A DNA stretch of 64,000 nucleotides from Rhizobium sp. GN54 (GTDB lineage: Bacteria; Pseudomonadota; Alphaproteobacteria; Rhizobiales; Rhizobiaceae), in the NCBI RefSeq assembly GCF_021026345.1, contig NZ_JAJNCZ010000014.1, forward strand, positions 35,648 to 99,647, read 5' to 3'. The notes under the pieces are model-generated. The model was not told where the DNA came from. It saw only the letters and a program-made list of their open reading frames with translations, and searched no databases. Below are positions 46,744 through 56,399 of the stretch, piece by piece; positions within the stretch are counted from its first letter, which is position 1, and each line of letters begins with the position of its first letter. Position numbers and translations under genes: made by a program.

Positions 46744-48327
46744 TCACGCCGCCTTGGCGACGTGATATTCCTTGACCGCGGCCATCTTGATCGCCGGATA
46801 GCGCTCCGCCTCGTAGCGCAGCGAAAACGCATCCTGCGCCAGAAACACCGGGTCGCCGTCGAGGTCGCGGGCGATATCGCCGCGCCGGGCGGTGACGAAC
46901 TTGTCGAGATCGGCGGCATTGTCCGCCGAGATCCAGCGGCAGACGGAGAAGCGCGACATTTCGAAGGACACCGGCAGGCCATACTCCGCCTGCAGCCTCT
47001 CCTTCAGCACGTCGAGCTGCAGGGCGCCGACCACGCCGACGATCGCGGGCGAGCCGTCCTCCGGCGAGAAGAGCTGCACGACGCCTTCCTCGGCCATCTG
47101 GTGCAGCGCTTCCTTCAGCTTCTTCGCCTTCATTGCATCCTCGAGACGGACGCGGCGGAGGATTTCCGGGGAGAAGTTCGGAACGCCTTCGAACACCAGC
47201 GCCTCGCCTTCCGTCAGCGTGTCGCCGATGCGCAAGGTTCCATGGTTGGGAATGCCGACCACGTCGCCGGCATAGGCGGTATCGGCGAGCTGGCGCTGCG
47301 AGGCGAAGAAGAACTGCGGGGCCGTCAGCCCGAGCTGCTTGCCGGTGCGCGACAGCCGCGCCTTCATGCCGCGCTCCAGCTTGCCGGAGCAGACCCGGGC
47401 AAAGGCGATACGGTCGCGGTGGTTCGGGTCCATGTTCGCCTGGATCTTGAAGACGAAGGCGGTCATCCGGTCTTCCGCCGCATGCACCGTGCGGATGTCG
47501 GCCACCTGGTCGCGCGGCGGCGGCGCGAAGCTGCCCAGCGCGTTGATCAGGTCGCGCACGCCGAAATTCCGGAGCGCCGAGCCGAAGAAGACAGGCGTCA
47601 GGTGTCCCTCGAGAAAGGCTTTCCTGTCGAAAGGCTTGCAGGCCTCGATCGCCAGCGTCAGCTCGTCGATGAAGGCTTCGCGCTCGTTTTCCGGCAGGCG
47701 ATGGGCGGCCATTTCCGGATCGTTGACCTTGGTCAGCCGTTCCTGGGTGTCGGAACCGCGCACCTCGTTGGTGGAAAGGTGGTAGGAGCCGCAGAAGGTC
47801 TTCGACCGGCCGATCGGCCAGGTCACCGGCGCGCAGTCGAGCGCCAGCTTCTCTTCTACCTCGTCGAGGATCTCGAAGGGATCGCGGCTTTCCCGGTCCA
47901 TCTTGTTGATGAAGGTGATGATCGGGATGTCGCGCATGCGGCACACCTCGAACAGCTTCAAGGTCCGCGGCTCGATACCCTTGGCGGCGTCGATCACCAT
48001 GACGGCTGCATCCACCGCCGTCAGCGTGCGGTAGGTGTCGTCGGCAAAGTCCTCGTGGCCGGGCGTATCGAGAATGTTGAAGACGTTGCCTTCATACTCG
48101 AAGGTCATCACCGAAGTGACGACCGAGATGCCGCGCTCGCGCTCGATCTTCATCCAGTCCGAGCGGGTCTGGATGCGATCCTTCTTGGCCTTGACCTCGC
48201 CGGCAAGCTGGATCGCGCCGCCGAACAGAAGCAGCTTTTCGGTCAGCGTCGTCTTGCCCGCATCCGGGTGGGCGATAATAGCGAATGTGCGGCGGCGGGA
48301 GACCGCCTCGGCGAGACTTTCGGCCAT
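46744..48327 (-). CDS. prfC: Peptide chain release factor 3
   Basis: A GTPase that recycles release factors 1 and 2 at termination. The 527-residue protein has the G1 motif AHPDAGKTTLTE near residue 20, the G2/G3 region ERGISVVTSV and DTPGHEDFADDTYR, and FINKMDRE (G4 NKxD). The C-terminal domains and the end KEYHVAKAA match RF3. It is divergent from dut. Confidence 0.98.
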   Translation of the reverse strand: MAESLAEAVSRRRTFAIIAHPDAGKTTLTEKLLLFGGAIQLAGEVKAKKDRIQTRSDWMKIERERGISVVTSVMTFEYEGNVFNILDTPGHEDFADDTYRTLTAVDAAVMVIDAAKGIEPRTLKLFEVCRMRDIPIITFINKMDRESRDPFEILDEVEEKLALDCAPVTWPIGRSKTFCGSYHLSTNEVRGSDTQERLTKVNDPEMAAHRLPENEREAFIDELTLAIEACKPFDRKAFLEGHLTPVFFGSALRNFGVRDLINALGSFAPPPRDQVADIRTVHAAEDRMTAFVFKIQANMDPNHRDRIAFARVCSGKLERGMKARLSRTGKQLGLTAPQFFFASQRQLADTAYAGDVVGIPNHGTLRIGDTLTEGEALVFEGVPNFSPEILRRVRLEDAMKAKKLKEALHQMAEEGVVQLFSPEDGSPAIVGVVGALQLDVLKERLQAEYGLPVSFEMSRFSVCRWISADNAADLDKFVTARRGDIARDLDGDPVFLAQDAFSLRYEAERYPAIKMAAVKEYHVAKAA

Positions 48328-48451
48328 GTCGTGAAAATCCTCTTGGTCGCGCGCTATGTAGCGGTTCCGTGGAAAACTTTCAATTCGCGTTCCACCGTGG
48401 AAAAACTCCCATTCGCATTGACCCTGACCGTCGCCGATCGGCTAATAGGGG

Positions 48452-48922
48452 ATGAACATCCGCCACGATCCCCATCCGACCCTGAACCTCGTCCGCCTGC
48501 CGCATGGCGCGGGCCTCGATCTGCCCGCCTACGAGACGGCGGGCGCCGCCGGCATGGACCTGCGCGCCGCGGTCGGGGACGGCGAACCGATGGTGCTGGC
48601 GCCGGGCAAGCGCGCGCTGGTACCGACCGGCTTCGTCTTCGAGATCCCCGCCGGGTTCGAGGCGCAGGTGCGCCCGCGCTCGGGCCTCGCCTTCAAGCAC
48701 GGGATCACCTGCCTCAACACGCCCGGCACGATCGACAGCGACTATCGCGGCGAGGTGAAGGTGCTGTTGGTCAATCTCGGTGACGCCGATTTTTCGATCG
48801 AGCGCGGCATGCGCATCGCCCAGATGGTGATAGCACCGGTGGTGCAGGCCAGGGTCTGCGAGGTGTCGCAGGCCGGTGCGACCGAGCGCGGCGCCGGCGG
48901 CTTCGGCTCGACCGGGGTATAG
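48452..48922 (+). CDS. dut: dUTP diphosphatase
   Basis: Hydrolyses dUTP to dUMP, keeping uracil out of DNA. The 156-residue trimeric enzyme has [11 protein letters not shown] (motif 1), [12 protein letters not shown] (motif 2), [17 protein letters not shown] (motif 3), [14 protein letters not shown] (motif 4) and the C-terminal [10 protein letters not shown] lid (motif 5). ATG 48452 is used. The acetyltransferase gene follows 9 bp later. Confidence 0.98.
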   Translation: MNIRHDPHPTLNLVRLPHGAGLDLPAYETAGAAGMDLRAAVGDGEPMVLAPGKRALVPTGFVFEIPAGFEAQVRPRSGLAFKHGITCLNTPGTIDSDYRGEVKVLLVNLGDADFSIERGMRIAQMVIAPVVQARVCEVSQAGATERGAGGFGSTGV

Positions 48923-48931
48923 GGCCGACGC

Positions 48932-49828
48932 ATGACCGGAGACCGCGCCGGGCTGAGCTTTCGCGAGGACTATTTCGACGATCCGGGCGGCTGGGCGGCG
49001 GTGAAGGCGCTGCTTCTGACCGTGTTCGACATCGATGTCAGCCCGCTGGACCGGATGGGCGGGCGCGACCGGACCCTGATGTCCTCGGCCTGGTTCGACG
49101 GCGGCGGCCGGTGCGTGGCGAACCTGTCGGCCTTTGCGATGCCGCTCGTGATCGACGGGCGGCCGGTCCATGCCGCCGGCCTCCAGTCCGGCGCGGTCCT
49201 GCCGGAATACCGTGGCCGGGGCCTGTTTCGCGACCTCGTCCGGCGCATCCTGCAGCGATGCGACGAGCGCGGCTTCGAGGCGATTGTGCTCTATACCGAC
49301 AAGCCGGGTCTCTACGCGCGCCACGGCTTCGTGACCGTGCCGGAACATCGCTTCGTCGGTCCCGCGCCCGCTCCGGTCGATGCGGCCCCGACCTGCCGGA
49401 CGCTCGACATGGCCGATGAGCGCGACCTGTCCCTTCTTCGCGGCCTGCTGGAGGAGCGTGCGCCGGTCTCGCAGCGGTTTTCCGTCAGCCGGAACACGCA
49501 GACGTTCCTGCTCAACACCGCGCTGGTCGAGGATGTGACACTGAGCCTCCTGCCGGCGTTTCCGGCCGTCGTCGCCTGGCGGCACGAGCGTGAGAGCGGC
49601 GTGTTCACGCTGCTCGACGTGGTCGGCACGCGCATTCCCACGCTCGCCGCGATCCTGCAGGCGCTCGGACTGCAGCCGCGCAGCGTCGAGATCATGTTTC
49701 CGCCGGACCTGATGGAATGGGAGGGTGAGAGCATCGCCGAAGGCCAGGAGCTCTGCTTCATGCTGCGCGGCCGGCCGGGTCTCGCGCCGGCCGGTCCCGT
49801 GCGGCTTTCGCCGATGGCGGAGTTCTGA
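48932..49828 (+). CDS. GNAT-family acetyltransferase (two-domain size)
   Basis: A 298-residue acetyltransferase. The acetyl-CoA site is GAVLPEYRGRGLFRDLVRRILQRC near residue 90, followed by IVLYTDKPGLYARHGFVTVPEHRF. A second half of about 150 residues has no clear motif and may be a degenerate GNAT copy or a sterol-carrier-like domain. Substrate unknown. Likely co-transcribed with dut. Confidence 0.83.
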   Translation: MTGDRAGLSFREDYFDDPGGWAAVKALLLTVFDIDVSPLDRMGGRDRTLMSSAWFDGGGRCVANLSAFAMPLVIDGRPVHAAGLQSGAVLPEYRGRGLFRDLVRRILQRCDERGFEAIVLYTDKPGLYARHGFVTVPEHRFVGPAPAPVDAAPTCRTLDMADERDLSLLRGLLEERAPVSQRFSVSRNTQTFLLNTALVEDVTLSLLPAFPAVVAWRHERESGVFTLLDVVGTRIPTLAAILQALGLQPRSVEIMFPPDLMEWEGESIAEGQELCFMLRGRPGLAPAGPVRLSPMAEF

Positions 49829-50049
49829 GCAGGCGCGGGATCCGGCCCGGCGTCACGGCAGAAAGGCGGACAGCCGTCGTTTCACCGGAGTGCTCTCGAT
49901 CCTGTCGCCGCGATCGCGACCGATCGTATCCCTTTCGGGCATGCGCTGGAGCCTGTCCAGGTCATCGGTGCGGTGGTCAGCCTGCTGATGCCTTCCAGAA
50001 CTGGGACGGCCGCCCTGCGGCGGCCGTAACCTTGGCGAAAACAGCGAGC

Positions 50050-50568
50050 CTATTTCGCCTGCCGCGTCGTCTCGAACAGGAACCAGGTGCGGCGCTCGGC
50101 CTCGTCGATCCAGTTCTCCAGCAGGCTCGCGGTGGCGACGTCGTTGTGCTCGTCGCAGAGGTCGTGCGTCTCGCGCAGGAGCGAGACGAGGTGCTTGTTG
50201 TCCTCCAGGAGTTCGGCCAGCATGTCGCCCGGCGTGACGTAGTCGGCATCATTGTCGGGGATGCGCTGCAGGCGCGCCGCATGGCCGATGGAGCGCAGCG
50301 TGGTGCCGCCGATCTTGCGGGCGCGCTCGGCAATGTCGTCGGTCGTGGCGAAGATCTGCTCGGCCTGCTCGTCGAGCAGCAGGTGGTAGTCGCGGAAGTG
50401 CGGGCCCGAGACGTGCCAGTGGAAGTTCTTGGTCTTCAGGTAGAGCGCGAACATGTCGGCAAGCAGCGTCGTCAGCGCGGCGGAAATGTCGGTGATCGCA
50501 TTCGAGGCGAGGCCCGACGGCGTCTTGAGCGGTGCAGTCCTGCGCTTTTCGGCGGAACCGGTGGACAT
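50050..50568 (-). CDS. dps: Dps-family DNA-protecting ferritin
   Basis: A 172-residue mini-ferritin that oxidises and stores iron and protects DNA in starvation. The ferroxidase residues are visible in KTKNFHWHVSGPHFRDYHLLLDEQAEQI (His and Asp/Glu), and LRETHDLCDEHNDVATASLLENWIDEAERRTWFL forms the second half of the four-helix bundle. The frame is longer, but ATG 50568 has an AGGAG 7 bp upstream. It is divergent from the LysE gene across about 295 bp. Confidence 0.93.
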   Translation of the reverse strand: MSTGSAEKRRTAPLKTPSGLASNAITDISAALTTLLADMFALYLKTKNFHWHVSGPHFRDYHLLLDEQAEQIFATTDDIAERARKIGGTTLRSIGHAARLQRIPDNDADYVTPGDMLAELLEDNKHLVSLLRETHDLCDEHNDVATASLLENWIDEAERRTWFLFETTRQAK

Positions 50569-50863
50569 GGAGACACTCCTTCTGTTTTGACGCGGGAAAT
50601 GGCGTGGATGCCGGGCCCGCGCAGTGCCGGCGGCGGCCGGCTTCCGGCCACAACAAGCTAGGGCGCAGCGCCTGTTCTTCAACGGCTGCGCGTTTCCTAT
50701 CAGCGCCTCTTCACCACCGTGTGACATCAGGTCGCGGCCGGCGCGATCCTGCGCCCGCCCCGGGGGAGGCAGGCCGAGCACGGCACCTGCTTGAAACGGA
50801 AGCGGCGCCGGCGTAGAGAGGGCGGAGAGAGATATCCGGGACGCGCGTTCAAGAGCGGTTGCC

Positions 50864-51481
50864 ATGACACTTGCAGCATTGCTTGCCTATAGCGGAGCGC
50901 TCTTCATCGCAGCGGTGATCCCGGGGCCCGGCATCACCGCGATCGTGGCCCGCGCGCTCGGTTCCGGCTTCCGGGAGACCTTCTTCATGGGGCTCGGGCT
51001 GATCCTGGGCGACATGATCTACCTGACGGCGGTGATCCTGGGGCTTGCCTTCATCGCGCAGACCTTCACCACCGCCTTCATGGTGATCAAGATCGCCGGC
51101 GCGCTCTATCTCGGCTACATCGCCTGGAAGCTCTGGAAGACCGGGCTCGTGCCGCAGGACATCCAGGCGCGGGGCTCGTCGAGCATGGCGATGTCGTTCC
51201 TCTCCGGCCTGCTGGTGACGCTCGGAAACCCCAAGACGATGCTCTTCTACGTCGCGCTGGTGCCGACGCTGATCGATCTCGCAGCGATCGGTCTCGACGA
51301 GTACGGACTGCTGCTGACGGCGACCTTCATCGTCCTGTTGGTCGTGCTGATCCCCTACATGGCGCTCGCGTCCCGCGCCCGGCTGCTCTTGAAAAAGCCG
51401 ACCGCCCTGCGGACGCTGAACCGCATCGCAGCCGGCGTCCTCGCCAGCACGGCCGCCTATATCGCGACACGCGCTGCGTAA
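50864..51481 (+). CDS. LysE/RhtB-family amino acid exporter
   Basis: A 205-residue inner-membrane translocator with about five or six helices, starting GALFIAAVIPGPGITAIVARALGSG, the LysE/RhtB signature. SFLSGLLVTLGNPKTMLFYVALVPT is the second conserved region (NPK motif). Exports amino acids or homoserine-type compounds; the substrate is not predictable. Confidence 0.9.
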   Translation: MTLAALLAYSGALFIAAVIPGPGITAIVARALGSGFRETFFMGLGLILGDMIYLTAVILGLAFIAQTFTTAFMVIKIAGALYLGYIAWKLWKTGLVPQDIQARGSSSMAMSFLSGLLVTLGNPKTMLFYVALVPTLIDLAAIGLDEYGLLLTATFIVLLVVLIPYMALASRARLLLKKPTALRTLNRIAAGVLASTAAYIATRAA

Positions 51482-51645
51482 CGCGCGTACCGCAGCCCGC
51501 CTTGCGTGAAATAAAGATCCGTTCTCAACCCGGATGGGAAGCGCTTTTTTCCAGTCCGGCGGCAAGGCGTGGACGATCTGCCACTGGCCTGCGATCGCCT
51601 TAGAACCTATTCTCCCTGCAACAGCAGAATGAAAGGGAGACCGAA

Positions 51646-52614
51646 ATGCCTGAGATCCGCAAGCCCGGCCGCGGCCGCGTCTATGCCTCCATCACCGAGA
51701 CGATCGGTGATACCCCGATCGTCCGCCTCGACAAGCTGGCGAAGGAGAAGGGCGTCAAGGCCAACCTTCTGGCCAAGCTGGAGTTCTTCAACCCGATCGC
51801 ATCGGTGAAGGACCGCATCGGGGTCGCCATGATCGAGGCGCTGGAAGCGCAGGGCAAGATCACGCCCGGCAAGACGACGCTGGTGGAGCCGACCTCCGGA
51901 AACACCGGCATCGCGCTCGCTTTCGCCGCTGCCGCCAAGGGCTACAAACTGATCCTGACCATGCCGGAAACCATGTCGATCGAGCGTCGCAAGATGCTGG
52001 CGCTGCTCGGCGCCGAACTCGTTCTGACCGAGGGCGCGAAGGGCATGAAGGGGGCGATCGCCAAGGCGGAGGAACTGGTTGCGACGCTGCCCGACGCGGT
52101 CATCCCGCAGCAGTTCGAAAATCCGGCCAACCCCGAGATCCACCGCAAGACGACGGCGGAAGAGATCTGGAACGACACCGACGGGCAGGTCGACATCCTC
52201 GTCTCCGGCATCGGCACGGGCGGCACGATCACCGGCGCCGGCCAGGTGCTGAAGGCGAAAAAGCCGGGCTTCAGGGTCGTCGCCGTCGAGCCGGTCGACA
52301 GCCCGGTGCTTTCGGGCGGCAACCCCGGGCCGCACAAGATCCAGGGGATCGGCGCCGGCTTCGCGCCCGCCGTCCTCGACACGAAGGTCTATGACGAGGT
52401 CGTCACCGTCAGCAACGACGAGGCCTTCGAGAACGCCCGGCTCGTGGCCCGGCTGGAAGGCGTGCCGGTCGGCATTTCCTCTGGTGCGGCCCTCGCCGCG
52501 GCAATCAAGGTGGGCAGCCGTCCGGAAAACGAAGGCAAGACCATCGTCGTTATCATTCCCTCCTTCGCCGAGCGCTATCTTTCCACGGCACTGTTCGAAG
52601 GCCTGGGCGGCTAA
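51646..52614 (+). CDS. cysK: Cysteine synthase A
   Basis: Forms cysteine from O-acetylserine and sulfide. The 322-residue fold-type II PLP enzyme has the PLP lysine in [16 protein letters not shown] near residue 48, [13 protein letters not shown] near 84, [13 protein letters not shown] near 190 and [11 protein letters not shown] near 280. ATG 51646 has AGGGAGA upstream. A hairpin follows the stop. Confidence 0.98.
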   Translation: MPEIRKPGRGRVYASITETIGDTPIVRLDKLAKEKGVKANLLAKLEFFNPIASVKDRIGVAMIEALEAQGKITPGKTTLVEPTSGNTGIALAFAAAAKGYKLILTMPETMSIERRKMLALLGAELVLTEGAKGMKGAIAKAEELVATLPDAVIPQQFENPANPEIHRKTTAEEIWNDTDGQVDILVSGIGTGGTITGAGQVLKAKKPGFRVVAVEPVDSPVLSGGNPGPHKIQGIGAGFAPAVLDTKVYDEVVTVSNDEAFENARLVARLEGVPVGISSGAALAAAIKVGSRPENEGKTIVVIIPSFAERYLSTALFEGLGG

Positions 52615-52641
52615 TCGTTCCGGCCGGACGCAGAAGGATGG

Positions 52642-52679
52642 GCGCTACGCCGGGCGGAGCTCCTGCCCCGGCGTAGCGC
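52642..52679. terminator. Bidirectional hairpin between cysK and SRPBCC gene
   Basis: A perfect 13-bp stem, GCGCTACGCCGGG pairing with CCCGGCGTAGCGC, with a 12-nt loop. It lies between convergent stops (52614 and 52695). The T-run is weak, so it may work together with Rho or block read-through from both sides. Confidence 0.6.
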
Positions 52680-52694
52680 ACAGGTCTTCGCGGG

Positions 52695-53177
52695 TCATTC
52701 CGTGAAACCTGCAAGGTTGTCGAGCGTCGATCGTAAGCCGGTCTCGTGGTCGACCTTGGAGATGCCGGCCGGGACGCTGGCGCAGTTGACCGTCACCTTC
52801 GTCCCGGTTTCCGGTGTGTCCAGCACCTCCAGCGCCCAGGTGATGGTCATCTCGCCTGCGAAGGTGGGATCGTCGCTTTCGAAGCGCATCACTTGTACGA
52901 CTTCCTCATCGACGACAAGCCGCACGAAGCGGCCGCGGACGACGTCTTCATCGGCGGACGTCTTGCCGCTGCCATGGGCATCGTGGTAGCGCAGGGTCAC
53001 CGCATAGGCGCCGCCTTCCCAGGGTTCGAACGCAACGATGCGGGCGTCCATGCCCTGCGGCGGGAGCCAGGACGCGACGGCGACCGGATCGAGCAGGGCG
53101 CGGTAGATCCGCCCCGGCGGTGCCTGGATCGTCCTGGAAACGCTGTCGGTCCGGTTCGGGTAGGCTTTGCGGGGCAT
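52695..53177 (-). CDS. SRPBCC-family (AHSA1-like) protein
   Basis: A 160-residue START-like ligand-binding domain. It reads SVSRTIQAPPGRIYRALLDPVAVASWLPPQGM, then a curved beta-sheet, and ends GISKVDHETGLRSTLDNLAGF, as in AHSA1/SRPBCC proteins. Function unknown. Rightmost leftward gene before a featureless gap; it converges on cysK. Confidence 0.88.
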   Translation of the reverse strand: MPRKAYPNRTDSVSRTIQAPPGRIYRALLDPVAVASWLPPQGMDARIVAFEPWEGGAYAVTLRYHDAHGSGKTSADEDVVRGRFVRLVVDEEVVQVMRFESDDPTFAGEMTITWALEVLDTPETGTKVTVNCASVPAGISKVDHETGLRSTLDNLAGFTE

Positions 53178-53551
53178 GGTGACCGTCCTGTGAATGATGT
53201 GCAATGAAATGAGCGCGCTCTTGTACTGGGTCCGCTGCCATGATCGCACGGAGGCCACGCCAAGGCCTGAGCGCTGGCGGACGCCGTCTGCAGCAGGGGC
53301 CAGAGCATACGGTTCCGCCATCCAATGTATCCGTCCCGTGGGCTTGTCAGCGCATCCGACAGTTCGGCGGGCGACGAGCCCGGATCCCGGCAGCCTCCGG
53401 GCAACGGCCTGCGGAGGGCCGTTCTTGGCTCCCAGAGGAAGTCGATAGGCATACAACCGACAATCCGTGCGCCCGGTCGCCCGCACGACTGCGATCGTGG
53501 TGGAGCCGACCCCGCCGCCGGGCGGCGACCGCGGTGGCCGATACGCCGACG
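53178..53551. other. Intergenic region with no supported gene
   Basis: 374 bp between the SRPBCC start and the comM stop. Frames crossing it show no family match, and the DNA is GC-rich like the core. It should contain the SRPBCC promoter on the left; otherwise I see nothing definite. Confidence 0.4.
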
Positions 53552-55015
53552 TCAGGCTGCGGCAGCCAGCCGCTCGCCGGCGATGCGGTAGGAGATCGCC
53601 TCGGCGAGATGGATGCGACCGACGATGTCCTTCCCGTCCAGGTCGGCGAGCGTCCTTGCGACCTTGAGAACGCGGTGGTAGCCGCGAGCGGAGAAGCGCA
53701 TCTTCTCCGCCGCATCCCGAAGAAGCTGCAGGCCGCCCGGGTCTGGCTCGACGATGCGCTCGATCAGCGCCGTCGAGGCCCGGGCATTGGTGGTGATCTG
53801 CGGATGGCCGAGGGTTGCGAAGCGGTCGCGCTGGGCCTCGCGCGCCTGGGCGACCCGGCGCGCGATGACTGCGCTCGGCTCGGCCGGCATCGGCCGGATC
53901 AGGTCGGCCGCAGATACCGCCGGAACGTCGATGCGGATGTCGATGCGGTCCATCAGCGGGCCGGAGATGCGCGCCTGGTAGTCGGCCATGCAGCGCGGAC
54001 CGCGGGCGCAGGATTGCCCCGGCTCGCCCGCCATGCCGCAGCGGCAGGGGTTCATGGCCGCGACCAACTGGATCGCCGCCGGATAGCTGACCCGATGGTT
54101 TGCACGCGCGATCACGCATTCGGCGGTTTCCAGCGGCTGCCGCAGCGCGTCCAGCACCTGCGGCGTGAATTCGGGAAACTCGTCCAGGAACAGCACCCCA
54201 TGATGGGCCAGCGACGCCTCGCCCGGCCGGGCGCGCAGGCCGCCGCCGATCAGCGCGGCCATGGTCGCCGAATGATGCGGGGCACGAAAGGGCCGGCGAT
54301 CGGACAGGCGACCGCCGGCAAGCTGGCCGGCGATCGAATGGATCATCGACACTTCCAGCAGTTCTGCAGGCGCCAGCGGCGGCAGGATGGAGGGAAGGCG
54401 CGCGGCCAGCATCGACTTGCCCGAACCCGGCGGCCCGACCATCAGGAGATTGTGGCCGCCGGCGGCTGCGACCTCTAGCGCCCGCTTGGCGCTTTCCTGC
54501 CCCTTGATGTCGGCGAGATCCGGCATGTCGGCCGGCGCCGCTCGGATCGCCGGTTCGGGCCGCGACAGCACCTGCGTGCCGCGAAAGTGGTTGGCGAGCG
54601 CGATCAGGCTGCGGGGCGCGACGATATCGAGTTCCGCTCCCGCCCAGGCGGCCTCGGCGCCGCTGTCGGCCGGGCAGATCAGGCCCTTGCCAAGCGCGTT
54701 GGCGCCGATCGCGGCCGGTAGCGCGCCGGCGATCGCGGCGATCGTGCCGTCGAGATTGAGTTCGCCGATGACGACGTAGCCCTCCAGCGCATCGGCGGGA
54801 ATGGCGCCGAGTGCCGCCATCAGGCCGAGCGCGATCGGCAGGTCGAAGTGGCTGCCCTCCTTCGGCAGGTCCGCCGGCGCGAGATTGACCGTCACCCGCT
54901 TGGCCGGCAGCGAAAGCCCCGACGCATGCAGGGCCGCCTGCACACGTTCCCGGCTTTCGGCGACCGCCTTGTCCGGCAGGCCGACGATCTGGATCATGAG
55001 GTTGATTAAATGCAA
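53552..55015 (-). pseudogene. comM: ComM/YifB-type AAA+ Mg-chelatase-like protein, 5' end truncated
   Basis: ComM is a hexameric helicase for branch migration in natural transformation. This copy keeps MIQIVGLPDKAVAESRERVQAAL, the ATPase core with MVGPPGSGKSMLAARLPSILP (Walker A) and GVLFLDEFPEF (Walker B), and a complete C-terminal domain ending GERLAAAA. Family members normally have about 25-30 more residues at the N-terminus. Here these are replaced by TTGCATTTAATCAACCTC, with a possible new start at TTG 55015 or ATG 54997, next to a shift from GC-rich to AT-rich DNA. The island probably inserted in the 5' end of the gene. A partly working protein is not excluded. Confidence 0.88.
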
Positions 55016-55020
55016 TAGCT
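54995..55020. other. Left junction of a genomic island in comM
   Basis: To the left the sequence is native comM, with rhizobial codon use and GC near 65 percent. To the right, from about 54,997, base composition drops sharply, and the DyP peroxidase gene ends at 55028. The comM N-terminal codons are missing at this point. The exact junction and any target duplication cannot be fixed because the other end lies outside the window. Confidence 0.75.
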
Positions 55021-55027
55021 TTCTTGT

Positions 55028-56383
55028 CTAGTGCGCCAAAGGATCACTAGCATCGACCAGGCGTTGCAGGGTCCGACGGCTCGGAATCATAAGATAGAGG
55101 GTGCCTTTCGTTCGCAGAAAATCCGGCAACGCCGGCGTTGTAACGTCGCCCTGCGGGTTCGGAATCTTAAATTCGGGTTTGCAACCTGGAATTTGGCGGT
55201 TTCCCATTATTGGATCCTGATACGCCCCGTGGCTATCAAAGTCCGGACTGAAGTCGTTACGCGAGATCCACTGCATCAACGTAATGAATTGCCTTCGAAT
55301 GTTTGAGCAAAGAAACAATCCTATTACGCCCCGATCAACTCCATCATCAACCGGCGACGCCAGAGGCGGTCCGTAAGGTAGACCGCGGCGAAGGATCCGA
55401 GGAACGCCCTGGATTTTGGCATGCGGCATAAGTTCTTGGTCGCGAGGATTGACCACGCGAATATGTGCGGAAAGCGGGCACTTGAATCCCATCTTGTCGC
55501 CAGCGTAAGTGAAGTCCTCGCCCGCCAACGCCGGCTGAGAACTATTAGGAGAAAGAACCAAGGGCGTACCATCGCGCCATCGCCCCATCATCTTTGCCGC
55601 CAATAATTCGATTGCATGACTATGCTCAAACTCCGGGAACATTTTTGGGCCGTAGAACGCCAGATATTTTTCGAAAGAAGCGACATCCTGATAAATCCAT
55701 CTGAATGCCATATAACTTGAATCCCGAACAAGATCGGCAGCGTCGCCGTTCATTGGAAATGATTGTATTTCGTCACTATGATATCCAAGCACAAAGCTCC
55801 TGAAATCAACCTGGTCTGCGCGCCGAAGACCGTCATCCCATCCAATCTCTAACTTAGACAGTCCATCAATATAGCCGAAATGAAGTTTTGATCTCTCAAA
55901 AACTCGGCCGTCTAGACGACTTCCATCACTTCTAGGAATGAGTTCTTCGATAGCCGTATTTGAAATAGCGGCTTCAACGGCCGCCGTCCCAGCAAGTAGC
56001 GCAACATCATTGGCAGCGTGAATATGCACAATGCAATGGACTTGATCAGAGGTAAACTGCTTCTCCCACCAGTTCAATGGACTACTCGGACTATTAATAG
56101 CATCACCCAGCTGATTTGCCTGAGGTCCATCAATAAAAGCCGATTCAAACCTTTCAAGCACTGCAGGGGAAATAAGAGCCGCTAATCCCGCATATGTGAA
56201 ACTTATGTTTATCGCCCACTCTTGAGTCGGCCCGATGTCCCCGTAGCATACATATTGAACAATTTCCTGCAGCAGGGCTCGCATCGCGACGCTGGTGGGC
56301 GCATGTAAAAAAATATGTCTCGCACAACCCCACGGATACTGTTTAGCAACAATTCTTTGAACGTTCCCTGTGTCCACAAACAT
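55028..56383 (-). CDS. DyP-type heme peroxidase
   Basis: A 451-residue dye-decolorizing-type peroxidase. The catalytic distal Asp is in LHFGYIDGLSKLEI (GxxDG, Asp about 173), the heme-ligand His is in CPLSAHIRVVNPRDQ (His about 307), and the heme-side Arg is in RILRRGLPYG near 332. The ferredoxin-like duplication typical of DyP is expected. It oxidises phenols or other substrates with peroxide in the cytosol (no signal peptide seen). ATG 56383 has AAGAGG 7 bp upstream; an in-frame codon at 56440 would overlap the previous gene. It is last of a four-gene operon, 16 bp after the SagB gene. Confidence 0.9.
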   Translation of the reverse strand: MFVDTGNVQRIVAKQYPWGCARHIFLHAPTSVAMRALLQEIVQYVCYGDIGPTQEWAINISFTYAGLAALISPAVLERFESAFIDGPQANQLGDAINSPSSPLNWWEKQFTSDQVHCIVHIHAANDVALLAGTAAVEAAISNTAIEELIPRSDGSRLDGRVFERSKLHFGYIDGLSKLEIGWDDGLRRADQVDFRSFVLGYHSDEIQSFPMNGDAADLVRDSSYMAFRWIYQDVASFEKYLAFYGPKMFPEFEHSHAIELLAAKMMGRWRDGTPLVLSPNSSQPALAGEDFTYAGDKMGFKCPLSAHIRVVNPRDQELMPHAKIQGVPRILRRGLPYGPPLASPVDDGVDRGVIGLFLCSNIRRQFITLMQWISRNDFSPDFDSHGAYQDPIMGNRQIPGCKPEFKIPNPQGDVTTPALPDFLRTKGTLYLMIPSRRTLQRLVDASDPLAH

Positions 56384-56399
56384 CGCGGTGCCTCTTAGA

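Noticed and set aside
46762..48783. 673-codon frame opposite prfC and overlapping dut
   Set aside because: Antisense shadow; the prfC and dut proteins are clear and complete.
50569..50863. OxyR or sigma-factor site in the dps-lysE gap
   Set aside because: I looked for general-stress (GGAAC...CGTT) and OxyR-like patterns and saw no match with correct spacing.
54995..55020. tRNA attachment site at the island junction
   Set aside because: No tRNA gene or attL-like repeat is present; the junction lies inside comM coding sequence.
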